Shown piece by piece: positions 21,686-33,357 of a DNA stretch of 64,000 nucleotides; the first letter of the stretch is position 1, and each line of letters opens with the position of its first letter. Under the pieces are notes generated by a model that was given only the letters and a program-made list of their open reading frames with translations, made no database searches and was not told the DNA's origin. Made by a program: the position numbers and the translations under genes. Source of the DNA: Meghimatium bilineatum (Eukaryota; Mollusca; Gastropoda; Stylommatophora; Philomycidae); the NCBI GenBank assembly GCA_034231615.1, contig CM067322.1:53098118-53162117 (forward strand), given 5' to 3'.

Positions 21686-22495
21686 TGATGTCATGTATAT
21701 AGTCCTAGACTAGAATAGTGCTACTAAAATGTCATGTATATAGTCAACGACTAGAATAGTGCTACTAAAATGTCATGTATATAGACCTAGACTACAATAG
21801 TGCTACTAGGATGTCATGAGACTACAATAGTGCTACTAAGATGTCATGTATATAATCCATGACTAGAACAGTGATACTAAGATGTCATGTATATAGTCCT
21901 AGACTACAATAGTGCTACTAAGATGTCATGCATATAGTCCTAGACTACAATAGTGCTACTAAGATGTCATGCATATAGTCCTAGACTACAATAGTGCTAT
22001 TATGATGTCATGTATGTAGTCCTAGACTACATTAGTGCTACTAAGATGCCATGTATATAGTCCTAGACTACATTAGTGCTACTAAGATGCCATGTGTATA
22101 GTCCTAGACTACAATAGTGCTACTAAGATGTCATGTATATAGTCCTAGACTACAATAGTGCTACTAAGATGTCATGTATATAGTCCTAGACTACAATAGT
22201 GCTATTAAGATGTCATGTATATAGTCCTAGACTACAATAGTGCTACTAAGATGTCATGTATATAGTCCTAGACTAGAATAGTGCTATTAAGATGTCATGT
22301 ATATAGTCCTAGACTACAATAGTGCTACTAAGATGTCATGTATATAGTCCTAGACTACAATAGTGCTACTAAGATGTCATGTATATAGTCCTAGACTACA
22401 ATAGTGCTACTAAGATGTCATGTATATAGTCCTAGACTACATTAGTGCTACTAAGATGCCATGTACATAGTAATAGACTGCAATAGTTCTACTAA
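21686..22495. repeat. 41-bp minisatellite, about 20 copies
   Basis: The unit starts GTCATGTATATAGTCCTAGA followed by CTACAATAGTGCTACTAAGAT. Variation is mostly single-base (TAGAATAG, ACATTAG, GCTATTA). One unit is deleted near 21810. Confidence 0.95.
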
Positions 22496-22680
22496 GAGCT
22501 ACACCTAATTTATAAATGTATGCGATTTTAGTGTCGCTCTTGGTCGAGAAGTTAGAGTATTTACCGCTGTTAGGTCCAAGCTGGAACCCCTATAGGACTG
22601 GTTATTTTTCTGTCTGAGAGTTCAACTCTCAACGGTATGAAATGATAAAACCGTTGAAAAAAAAACAAGATAATAATGAT
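22496..22680. other. Short stretch with possible tRNA-like boxes
   Basis: TTGGTCGAGAAGTTAGAG and GAGAGTTCAACTCTC, about 70 bases apart, resemble A and B boxes of a tRNA-derived SINE. The rest is not informative. Confidence 0.25.
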
Positions 22681-23090
22681 ATCCTTCATTTCCGTGGATA
22701 AAAAAAGAGAAGAATACTCGTATTTGGGGGGGGGGGGCAATGTAGATTACTACTTTCACAACTTTATATGCAGATATTCAATGACTGTCATATTCCAGGA
22801 AAGGTGGGTGGGTAGGGGTAATGTAGATTACTACTTTCACAACTTTATATGCAGATATTCATCGATGTTATCATTCTAAGTGGGGAGTGGAGGAAAGTGG
22901 GTAAGTGCACAGATAATCTGCTCCACCACTTTACATACAGTCATTCATTGACTTTATCAGGTTATGGCTTGAAGCCATGTGGAGATATCAGTGTTCGTGT
23001 TTGAACGTACAGTATGACTCCAATATGAAACCATGTAGAGATATCAGTGTTGGTGCCGAACGTCCAGTATGAATTAAATATGGCCATTTG
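22681..23090. repeat. Two short tandem repeats (about 81-90 bp x3, then about 58 bp x2)
   Basis: GTAGATTACTACTTTCACAA with the following ACTTTATATGCAGATATTCA recurs at 22743, 22823 and, diverged, near 22911. From about 22972 a second repeat with CCATG-GGAGATATCAGTGTT occurs twice. A run of ten or more G lies at about 22727-22737, and a C run near 23113. Confidence 0.75.
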
Positions 23091-23994
23091 AGTTATCCCA
23101 AAGTTGAGGCGCCCCCCCCCCCATTTCATGTTATGTAAATACTACAGAACTTCATAAAATGCTTCCATTTTGTAAGAAATTGTGCCATCGTACATGTGGA
23201 GAAGACATTTGTAACAACAGTAATCACGTTACCATAAACGTGTCACATTAACTCCAATTAATTAACCCCTTGAGGGCATATTCCTATATCTGGTCAATGC
23301 TAAAACAGATTTGTCTTTTTTTTCGATTCTTGAAAATTTGCCATTTATTTCTATCCTAAAACGTCATTGTATCTGTGAGCTTACTAATATTGAAAGCTGT
23401 CCATACGCAATCAGTATTTCTCTCCATTTGTATTTACTCTCCATTTTATCTTTGTGTTAAAACGTTTCGGCAGAAGCGTCGAATTAGTCTATTTTATACT
23501 GTGTAAACTATATTCAAAACTCAACCAAGAGCCATTATTGATAATTAAGATCTGAAAGTTTTAAGTATTTTAAATATTTAGGTGCATACATAAACAAATC
23601 AAGGAATTGTGCAGAATAAATCAAGAGAAGAATAGAGATTTCAAAATAAGCGCAAATTGTTCCCTCAGTTTTAATGTTTTGTTGATCTTACGTTTTGGTA
23701 TGTATTTAGAACGTATAATTATAAATATCTTCACAGATTGTTGGTTACTGCGCGACTATATGTTCTTGAATGTTTTGTGCGCCATGCGGATACGCGGCTG
23801 CAGTTCTCTGAATTAACAACGGATATTTAGATACAAACAGGGAATAAATATATAATTTACCACATTACTTTAGCAGTACGCTAAAGCTTATTACCTGAAA
23901 AATATGCTAAGAAAAGCAGCAGACAAAACACGAAGAAACCATGTCATCATTGAAAAGATTACAAGAACAACGCATGCGATCACAATCTATTGAA
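23091..23994. other. Unassigned DNA with a possible Penelope-type end
   Basis: On the minus strand at about 23462-23490, GACGCTTCTGCCGAAACG precedes TTTTAACACAAAGATAAAAT. The CCGAAACG block resembles the second half of the hammerhead-like ends of Penelope-like elements, but the first box is absent. Nothing else recognised. Confidence 0.3.
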
Positions 23995-24215
23995 CAGCAG
24001 ACTACCATTGTTTAGCCACTTCATGATGATCAACTTAAATTCGTCAGAAGCAATAGCATGCAACATGAGAATTAAAACACAAGTAGGCAGAGAAAGACCA
24101 AAAAGAATGTGGTTGAAAAAGTTACCGACATGCTGAGAAGTCCCAATATTACCGAATAGCAAGCCACTAAAGATGATTTAGCACCAAAAGAGATCGTCTT
24201 TCAATCCTGACACGC
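23995..24215 (+). mobile_element. LINE 3'-tail scrap
   Basis: The frame gives FSHFMMINLNSSEAIACNMR and then VGRERPKRMWLKK, a degenerate version of the GH...R motif and basic GRPRKRW motif of LINE C termini. It is followed by a shifted DML-SPNITE-QATKDDLA block. Confidence 0.5.
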
Positions 24216-24244
24216 CTAACAGCAAAAGCAGAGAAAAGACAAAA

Positions 24245-24725
24245 GAAGGAAGTGGAGAAAATAAAAGAAGACAGTAGCAATGTGTTGAATATTAACTTTT
24301 CTAAGACTTCCCTATCTATTACTATTAATTCAATATATGTGGGTGAATCCTGGACAATCACCAACAAGAGGAAAAATAAAATAGCAGTATATGAAACAAC
24401 GTTACAAAAAAAATCCTCAGAATACCATGGACCAAAAAAAGATTACCAATGTAACCTTCCTGACAGAAAAGAATGTAACAGAAAATTGGCTAAACAACAG
24501 TGTTTTTCCAGAAAACGAGGGCATGGAGAAAACCATATTGGAGGGAATGGTGCCAGGAGATTGAACACAACGCAGATCAAGAAGAAGATGTATGCAAGAC
24601 ATCAAAACCACATGAACATAACAATAACAAGCAGAAAGACTGTCTCAAAATAGATGTTTCGAAAGGCTGTGATGAATGCCACATCCTGTTAAGGATATGC
24701 TACCTAATGATGACTTTTTGCTATT
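24245..24725 (+). mobile_element. LINE 3'-part, sister of the 13690 copy
   Basis: It shares GAATCCTGGACAATCACCAA and the downstream ATCCTCAGAATACC with 13690-14292. It then has the GGGCATGGAGAAAACCATAT region equivalent to the H-basic tail, and ends at a TGCTACCTAATGATGA tail. Several frameshifts. Confidence 0.7.
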
Positions 24726-25076
24726 CGCATGACCTTCGGCATAAAAATAGACATATGTGCCAATGTGAAATCATACCTTCTAAAATGACTCATTTAATTA
24801 TTCCCTTGATTTTGATTGACTGTTACACAAAGAATAACTATAGTGATCAATGATAATCACATGAGTAGTCAAATGAGTCATTACAAAGGATTGATCCATT
24901 ACTTCCCATTAGCAAGTATATCTTGTATTGTAGACGGCCATGCAATAGGATTGTGAGCTTTACCATATCGAGATGTCTGTGAGTTACTGATGGAAATTTC
25001 TTAAACTAGGTATCATGGCATTGAACAAATGGTTAAATATTATAGCTAGAATATGCGTTTAGAGTTAGAGCAATTC
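24726..25076. other. Unassigned DNA
   Basis: Nothing recognised before the large minisatellite. Confidence 0.4.
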
Positions 25077-28000
25077 CTGCAACGTTTGTACACAACCTCC
25101 TGTTACTGTGAAGTGGACAATTCCATAGTTAAGCTGTTGCGTGTATCTAAAGTCCGTGAATGAATGTAGCTGGGGGGTATAAAGGTGGACAATCCCATAG
25201 TAAGGCCTTCCTTCTATATCTGGGCAGAATAGAGGTGGACAATCCCATAGTAAGGCCTTTCTTCTATATCTGGGCAGAATAGAGGTGGATAATCCCATAG
25301 TAAGGCCTTTCTTCTATATCTAGGCAGAATAGAGGTGGACAATCCCATATTAAGGCCTTTCTTCTATATCTGGGCAGAATAGAGGTGGACAATCCCATAG
25401 TAAGGCCTTTCTTCTATATCTGGGCAGAATAGGTGGATAATCCCATAGTAAGGCCTTCCTTCTATATCTGGGCAGAAAAGAGATGGATAATCCCATAGTA
25501 AGGCCTTTCTTCTATATCTGGGCAGAATAGGTGGATAATCCCATAGTAAGGCCTTTCTTCTATATCTGGGCAGAATAGAGGTGGATAATCCCATAGTAAG
25601 GCCTTTCTTCTATATCTGGGCAGAATAGGTGGATAATCCCATAGTAATGCCTTCCTTCTATATCTGGGCAGAATAGAGGTGGATAATCCCATAGTAAGGC
25701 CTTTCTTCTATATCTGGGCAGAATAGGTGGATAATCCCATAGTAAGGCCTTTCTTCTATATCTGGGCAGAATAGGTGGATAATCCCATAGTAAGGCCTTT
25801 CTTCTATATCTGGGCAGAATAGAGGTGGACAATCCCATAGTAAGGCCTTTCTTCTATATCTGGGCAGAATAGAGGTGGATAATCCCATAGTAAGGCCTTT
25901 CTTCTATATCTGGGCAGAATAGGTGGATAATCCCATAGTAAGGCCTTTCTTCTATATCTGGGCAGAATAGGAGGATAATCCCATAGTAATGCCTTCCTTC
26001 TATATCTGGGCAGAATAGAGGTGGATAATCCCATAGTAAGGCCTTTCTATATCTGGGCAGAATAGAGGTGGATAATCCCATAGTAAGGCCTTTCTTCTAT
26101 ATCTGGGCAGAATAGGTGGATAATCCCATAGTAAGGCCTTTCTTCTATATCTGGGCAGAATAGGTGGATAATCCCATAGTAATGCCTTCCTTCTATATCT
26201 GGCCAGAATAGAGGTGGATAATCCCATAGTAAGGCCTTTCTTCTATATCTGGGCAGAATAGGTGGATAATCCCATAGTAATGCCTTCCTTCTATATCTGG
26301 GCAGAATAGAGGTGGATAATCCCATAGTAAGGCCTTTCTTCTATATCTGGGCAGAATAGAGGTGGATAATCCCATAGTAAGGCCTTTCTTCTATATCTGG
26401 GCAAAATAGAGGTGGATAATCCCATAGTAAGGCCTTTCTTCTATATCTGGGCAGAATAGGTGGATAATCCCATAGTAAGGCCTTTCTTCTATATCTGGGC
26501 AGAATAGGTGGATAATCCCATAGTAAGGCCTTTCTTCTATATCTGGGCAGAATAGAGGTGGATAATCCCATAGTACGGCCTTTCTTCTATATCTGGGCAG
26601 AATAGGTGGATAATCCCATAGTAAGGCCTTTCTTCTATATCTGGGCAGAATAGAGGTGGATAATCCCATAGTAAGGCCTTTCTTCTATATCTGGGCAGAA
26701 TAGAGGTGGATAATCCCATAGTAAGGCCTTTCTTCTATATCTGGGCAGAATAGAGGTGGATAATCCCATAGTAAGGCCTTTCTTCTATATCTGGGCAGAA
26801 TAGGTGGATAATCCCATAGTAAGGCCTTTCTTCTATATCTGGGCAGAATAGGTGGATAATCCCATAGTAATGCCTTCCTTCTATATCTGGGCAGAATAGA
26901 GGTGGATAATCCCATAGTAAGGCCTTTCTTCTATATCTGGGCAGAATAGGTGGATAATCCCATAGTAAGGCCTTTCTTCTATATCTGGGCAGAATAGAGG
27001 TGGATAATCCCATAGTAATGCCTGTCTTCTATATCTGGGCAGAATAGAGGTGGATAATCCCATAGTAAGGCCTTTCTTCTATATCTGGGCAGAATAGGTG
27101 GATAATCCCATAGTAAGGCCTTTCTTCTATATCTGGGCAGAATAGGTGGATAATCCCATAGTAAGGCCTTTCTTCTATATCTGGGCAGAATAGGTGGATA
27201 ATCCCATAGTAAGGCCTTTCTTCTATATCTGGGCAGAATAGGTGGATAATCCCATAGTAATGCCTTCCTTCTATATCTGGGCAGAATAGAGGTGGATAAT
27301 CCCATAGTAAGGCCTTTCTTCTATATCTGGGCAGAATAGGTGGATAATCCCATAGTAAGGCCTTTCTTCTATATCTGGGCAGAATAGGTGGATAATCCCA
27401 TAGTAATGCCTTCCTTCTATATCTGGGCAGAATAGAGGTGGATAATCCCATAGTAAGGCCTTTCTTCTATATCTGGGCAGAATAGAGGTGGACAATCCCA
27501 TAGTAAGGCCTTCCTTCTATATCTGGGCAGAATAGAGGTGGATAATCCCATAGTAAGGCCTTCCTTCTTTATCTGGGCAGAATAGAGGTGGATAATCCCA
27601 TAGTAATGCCTTCATTCTATATCTGGGCAGAATAGAGGTGGATAATCCCATAGTAAGGCCTTCCTTCTATATCTGGGCAGAATAGAGGTGGATAATCCCA
27701 TAGTAAGGCCTTTCTTCTATATCTGGGCAGAATGGAGGTGGATAATCCCATAGTAATGCCTTCCTTCTATATCTGGGCAGAATAGGTGGATAATCCCATA
27801 GTAAGGCCTTCCTTCTATATCTGGGCAGAATAGGTGGATAATCCCATAGTAATGCCTTCCTTCTATATCTGGGCAGAATAGAGGTGGATAATCCCATAGT
27901 AATGCCTTCCTTCTATATCTGGGCAGAATAGGTGGATAATCCCATAGTAAGGCCTTCCTTCTATATCTGGGCAGAATAGGTGGATAATCCCATAGTAATG

Positions 28001-28240
28001 CCTTCCTTCTATATCTGGGCAGAATAGAGGTGGATAATCCCATAGTAAGGCCTTCCTTCTATATCTGGGCAGAATAGAGGTGAACAATCCATAGTGAGGC
28101 ATTGCCTGCACAGCTGGGTAAATTATAGATGGACAATCCCATAGTTAGGCCTTGCGTGTATCTAAATGTTCGTGAATGAATGCAGCTGGGCAGAATAGAG
28201 GTGGACAATCCCGTAGTTAGTCATTCCTTGTACCTTGATG
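25077..28240. repeat. 48/50-bp minisatellite, about 60 copies, with 72-bp edge units
   Basis: The unit starts GTGGATAATCCCATAGTAAG and continues GCCTTTCTTCTATATCTGGG and CAGAATAGAG. Two length forms exist, 50 bp with AATAGAGGTGG and 48 bp with AATAGGTGG; a third variant has AATGCCTTCC. At both edges (about 25110-25180 and 28100-28240) units are longer, about 72 bp, and hold an extra GTGAATGAATG-AGCTGGG segment. Because 48 is divisible by three, minus-strand frames reading PRYRRKALLWDYPP repeatedly open. These are not genes. Confidence 0.95.
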
Positions 28241-28749
28241 TCCGTGAATGAATACTGCAATACAGACTGGAGCTGACATGGTAATATATCATGACTGAAA
28301 TACACAGTTCTAAGTATAAAATAGAAATGAAAAACATATTGACACATATTGAATGTGTATTATATATCTCGAATCAAGTGGTTCGCCGAACCACAGCCAC
28401 CACTGTTATTTGGCAAAAACATCAACTCTGATATAACCAAAGTGGACTCATATCCGCGGATACAGGGAGCGGACATCACTATAAAAGATGTTTAAAAAAA
28501 TTAACAGATGCAAAACACTAGACTATACTGTGAATATCGTGGTCAAACCATGGCCTTCATTATTGTTGATATTGACAGTTTTGATATAACCGACTTGGAC
28601 TAACATTCGAGGTTGAAGTAGACGTTTCACCCCACAAGAAGTATATTTTTATTTTTTTCACAACAGAGACATGGAATATGTAATGATAATGATAAAATAA
28701 TACATAGAAATGTATAGAAGTGAGCATCATGGGAGTTTCGCCAGAAAGT
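28241..28749. other. Unassigned DNA
   Basis: Nothing recognised. Confidence 0.4.
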
Positions 28750-28985
28750 CAAATAATTATCTTCTTCTTCGTTTGCGTTTGTTATTCAATTCCTGCAGAT
28801 TAGCATGATGAAATCACGAGAACATAATGCGATGTTACGTGGTTTACTGAAACATCTGCGTCTTTAGACCTGAAACATCCGATTTCAGCATGACTTCTGG
28901 ATCACTTTGGTTCTCTATAGGATGGGGCAGCCAACTCCACCACTAAACCTCTTAAGTTGTCTCCCACTAGTCGTAAAAGCACATA
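28750..28985 (-). mobile_element. SINE family B, old copy
   Basis: It has TCTTCTTCTTCG, AATTCCTGCAGATTAGCA, CATCCGATTTCAGCATGAC and GGATGGGGCAGCCAACTCCA in the same order as the 53626 copy, with many substitutions. Confidence 0.65.
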
Positions 28986-30564
28986 TCAGAGTGCAGTGAG
29001 AACGGTACCAGAGTAATAAAGATAAAGAAGCAGGACATCTAGTGGCACAGAGATACAGTCATGAGAAATCTCATAGAGAGAAAGATAATAGGACACTGAG
29101 AGGAAGATAAAAAACAACTAGAGGAGGGAAATGTGAGGCAATGTTTTGACCGTGTCAGTGTTCGGAACGCTACACTATTTCGGCTATTCATTAATGTCAT
29201 TCGTTCTGATAGTCATTCATTATTCTGACGGTTAATTAGGTTGGGCAGAGTGGGAAATGAGGAAAGAGAGACAGGAAAACATATATGAAAGAGACATTGA
29301 TAGAATACCAGGATGGGGGTGGTTTGGTTTGGGATATGGGTAGGGAAGGGAAGGGGAAAGAACTGCGTTAGAAGTTTCAACACAGTTATTTCCCATGGGT
29401 TGTCAGTTTAGTAAATTAGTCTCACAAGAGTCGAGTAGGAATAAAAGAAGCAGGGGGAAACTAAGCTGAAAAATATAATAATAAAAACAAACCAGGGCCA
29501 AGTAGTCATAAGAAAACAGAATAATGTGAGGTGTTATGACATGGAAGATAAATATAGAAATAAATCAATCAGTGACAGAATTAATTGAGGGATGGTGAAA
29601 ATAAATAAATTGTACGAATGACAAGAAAACACTTCGATCAAAATATAAATAGATAGGAAAATAGACAAACTTGCAGATCGATAGATAGATAAATATATTA
29701 CGTAGATGGGTGTGTATGCAGGTAGGTAGGGGTGTTGGTAGGACAGACTTATTTACAGACAGGCAGATAAATCCATCGCCAGATTTAGACTTGATAAGCT
29801 ATTTGAGATATGGGGCCATTTATACGTCCTTTATACGTAATATATTACAATTGTTCACTAGACAATTTTTTGAGGGAACCCCCAAGACAGTGGGGGCCCT
29901 AAGCTATAGCTTGTTTAGCTTATACGTAAATCCTGCACTGGATATATCTATACAAACATATTGATATAAGTAAAGAGGAAGAACAAGATAATGATATCAT
30001 TCCTTTAGCCACGAGCAAGAATGTGTTGACAGTCAATGTACTTTCTGACTAAAGCACAGATTCTTATCAGTTGTGGAACTAAGGCGTAACCCAGTCTAAT
30101 GTAAGCTTTCAAGGGCATCGATATATAAGAAGATGTATATATATTTGCTGTATAGTTCCAGACATTCCAATGCGCCAAAATCTCATGATTACCATTTCGT
30201 ATCAGAGGAACATCACACGCACCTTGACCAATTATCTCATCATTCTATCGTCAGATTTCAGGACCCATCCTCAGTGATGGCACATCTAGCATTTCTTATC
30301 AGATAGGAATATGCTACAAAAGGACAATGGTGCAGTGTCTTCCGGCCTGAACGTCTTCATTGTCCATTTGAATTTATTAAATTTAGTAATGTAAGGCAAA
30401 ATTAAGAAATTGAGACACGATGTAAGTGTGATAATTTTTTTCACATTTGATTAGTTGTCCCTTTATCCCCCACCAATTTTCTTAGTTGTCTCCTGCAAAT
30501 ACATAGAAAGAAGATAGTGGCCCTATTCTTTGCAACCTGAATTACACATATCTACCCAGTTGCT
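28986..30564. other. Unassigned DNA
   Basis: It has short GATA/GTAG microsatellite-like stretches at 29680-29750. A frame at 29710-29964 (+) has no motif. No gene or element recognised over 1.5 kb. Confidence 0.45.
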
Positions 30565-30571
30565 GCACAGG

Positions 30572-30638
<67 letters not shown>

Positions 30639-30654
30639 TACCTACCTAACTGCC

Positions 30655-30742
<88 letters not shown>

Positions 30743-30762
30743 AGGCAGTTAGGTAGGTATGC
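30565..30762. repeat. (TA)n tract with a 23-bp perfect inverted repeat
   Basis: GCATACCTACCTAACTGCCT at 30636, ending at ACA 30658, is repeated in perfect reverse complement at 30740-30762, across about 80 bases of (TA)n that is itself self-complementary. Another TA run precedes it from about 30573. Together these could form a long cruciform or hairpin. Confidence 0.95.
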
Positions 30763-31340
30763 AAATAGACTGGCAGGCAGGAAGACATACTCACAGACAG
30801 ACAGCCTTACAGACAATCAGACCGATCTGGCATGAGACTAAAGATGAATTTACTTTATGGGGAATTAAAAAAAACACGCACATTTAATGTGGCAGATGTC
30901 AAACTGTTCAGTCTTCAAATTCTCATTTAAAATCTTATTAGCGCCCGTGTTATTCTGAGAAAATTTACCTTACCTGTCATCGCTTTCCGTTACTCTCTGT
31001 TCCTTTTTATCTTCAGCTTCGGACTGATCTCTCACGGCATACCAATATTACATTCTCTCCAACCTTCTTTAGTTTCACGAATAACGTGAATGAAACTATC
31101 TTTGACAGTCTCCGAGAAGATTCACATAAAAGTCAACTTGTTTATTCCTGTTTATTATTTCATTACTGATTCATATAATACTGTTTACCGTTTTCATATT
31201 TCTGATATTTGTTACTAATGTTTTTTCCCCCTATTCGTCTCTGTTGTCAAACTTGCCCTTGTTAGCGTAATTCAGAGAAAACATTTGAATTTTATTGTTA
31301 TTTACAGATTGACTGTGATATCTATGTCTCTACGACTCTG
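30763..31340. other. Unassigned DNA
   Basis: A few GACA/GGCA microsatellite units at 30768-30810, otherwise nothing recognised. Confidence 0.4.
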
Positions 31341-31675
31341 TTCTTGTGTTTCTATTCAGTGTCTAATTTTGATCTGTTCTTGTCTTTCTATCCAGTGTCT
31401 ACTTTTGATCTGTTCTTGTCTTTCTAATCAGTGTCTACTTTCGATCTGTTCTTGTCTTTCTATCCAGTGTCTACTGTTGATTTGTTGTATTTCCATCCAG
31501 TGTCTACTTTTGATCTGTTCTTGTCTTTCTATTCAGTGTCTAATTTTGATCTGTTCTTGTCTTTCTATCCAGTGTCTACTTTTGATCTGTTCTTGTCTTT
31601 CTATTCGGTGTCTACCTTTGATCTGTTCTTGTCTTTCTATCCAGTGTCTACTTTTGATCTGTTCTTTTTTTTTCT
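31341..31675. repeat. 36-bp minisatellite, about 9 copies
   Basis: The unit starts CTTGTCTTTCTATCCAGTGT followed by CTACTTTTGATCTGTT. Thirty-six is a multiple of three, so a 149-codon frame of a 12-residue repeat (31285-31734) is open by chance. The array ends exactly where element C begins. Confidence 0.9.
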
Positions 31676-31677
31676 GT

Positions 31678-32742
31678 CCATATCTGTATCCAGGCACGCG
31701 TGTATGTGGTGACTCTTCGACCAGACGATTTTAACTCTCGTCTGTCTCGCACGAGGTGATCCACTGTCTATGAACTTGCCTCGTGTAATTGGATGTACTG
31801 TGCATGTGCCCATCGGGTACGGAACCGTTTCTCATCTGTGAGCCTGGTTCCTTAAGGGGAAGAACTTAACAGAAGAGTTGGACTCTGGCTCTTTCGCCCT
31901 CTTAGCGGAGGTGTCATTCATCAACATCGTGTACCTCTTGTCAAAATTCGAGTCTCACACCAAGCGTTTGAGAGCAAGGCGTTCTCGAGCTGAGCGACCT
32001 TGTCCCAATAGCGCCTGAGCCCATCAGGTACTGAACCCTTTCTCTCTGCAAGTGTATTTCCGGTATTAGAAAACCTGACATTAGAGTTGGGCCAGGGCTA
32101 AATTCGTTGTCTCTTTTGTGCCTGAGCCCATCGGGTACGGAGCCCTTTCTCTTCGCGGGCATATTTCCGGTTTAGGAAGGCTCGACATTAGAGTTGGTTT
32201 AGGTCTTATTGCTTTTCGGAACGCCAATGGATGGGTCTGGGTCTCTACCTGTAAGGAGTACAGGTAACTAGAAGCTCGTCTCGAGCTGACGGAGCTTGTA
32301 GTTCCCCATTCCTAGGAACTTTTCACTTTCTATTTGCAGTTCGCGCTGCCCTCTAGCACTGTTCTGCCCTTTCATTGTTTCATTGTACTCAGTATGAAAT
32401 TTGTTAGTCCCTCTTCATGACTCTACCTTTACGTGCATTTTACATTGGCCGCCCCTCCAATGTTCGGACTGGACTGACTATTTTCACTGTATGTCGACAG
32501 TGTCGCTATATGTGGTGATGCTGGTAGTGTCGGAGATATTGTCTGTCTCTTATGCAGTCAAATCTCTTTCCATCTGTTACCTCCATATTCTCGGACACAA
32601 TCTCCAAATGATTTGGCCAGAATCAGTTCGAGCTGCTGTATTTCTGTTTCCAGGGTGCACCGCGAGGAGGTACATTTGGAATCTTGGTTATCTGCTAACC
32701 CTGGGTCCGCCTAGAGCAATGCGTTCCCTTTGCACCCCCCAT
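31678..32742 (-). mobile_element. Element C, inverted copy
   Basis: Its reverse complement matches 17296-18460 almost throughout, including the start GGGGGTGCAAAGGGAACGC, the GCGCTGCCCTCTAGC region and the internal repeats. It keeps the 5' end (at 32742) but stops about 170 bases before the normal 3' tail, at the boundary with the 36-bp minisatellite. Losing the 3' end is unusual for a retroposon and suggests deletion or array expansion after insertion. Together with the 17-kb copy it forms a 1-kb inverted repeat 13 kb apart. Confidence 0.85.
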
Positions 32743-33357
32743 GTATCATGATTTACGTAAAAGGCTTTCAACTCAGCCCTTCTGCATATTACTAGAGCGG
32801 TAGCTTTAAATATTAGAAAACATCATCGATCGCCAGTATCAAGGAAAGGACAGGATGTGAATTTGACACATCTATCAGCACTACAGACAACAGAAGAAAA
32901 TGATGTGCATCAACGCATTCTCCGTAACACCTCTACGATCTTAGAGTAGTCTTGGATATTCCATAATGAGTACGGTATTGCACTTCAATGAATATGCTGC
33001 ACTGATTACTGTTTTGCACTTTCTTGGTTATACTGTACTGACTTCTATATTGCACTGTCTTGGATGTGCTGTACTGAGTAGTGTATTGAGCTGTACTGTA
33101 TCTTTCAGCACAGTATTCAACATAAAAGCTCTCTTATCATCAATTATAACTATTTATTCCATTTTCTCCCTAAGATTGTGTATGTTTCCATAAACTAGAT
33201 ATGTAGTTTTATTGAAAATTTAACAGGACAAAAGGAGAAAAGGTGTGACTTCATTGTACTTCAACAAGATTTATTTCATGTTACGTACCTCATAAAGTAA
33301 GGTACATCTATTTCAACTGCGGACGTAAGTGACATTTGTTTATATCAGAGTTTTTTA
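32743..33357. other. Unassigned DNA
   Basis: A weak repeated motif (CTTGG-TAT/TGTGCTGTACTGA) occurs at 32950-33100. No gene recognised. Confidence 0.4.

Noticed and set aside
25364-28111. Many overlapping minus-strand frames with a 16-residue repeat
   Set aside because: They are produced by the 48-bp form of the minisatellite, and each frame ends where a 50-bp unit shifts the reading.
31285-31734. 149-codon Cys/Leu-rich frame as a possible secreted or membrane protein
   Set aside because: It is the 36-bp minisatellite in frame, running into element C.
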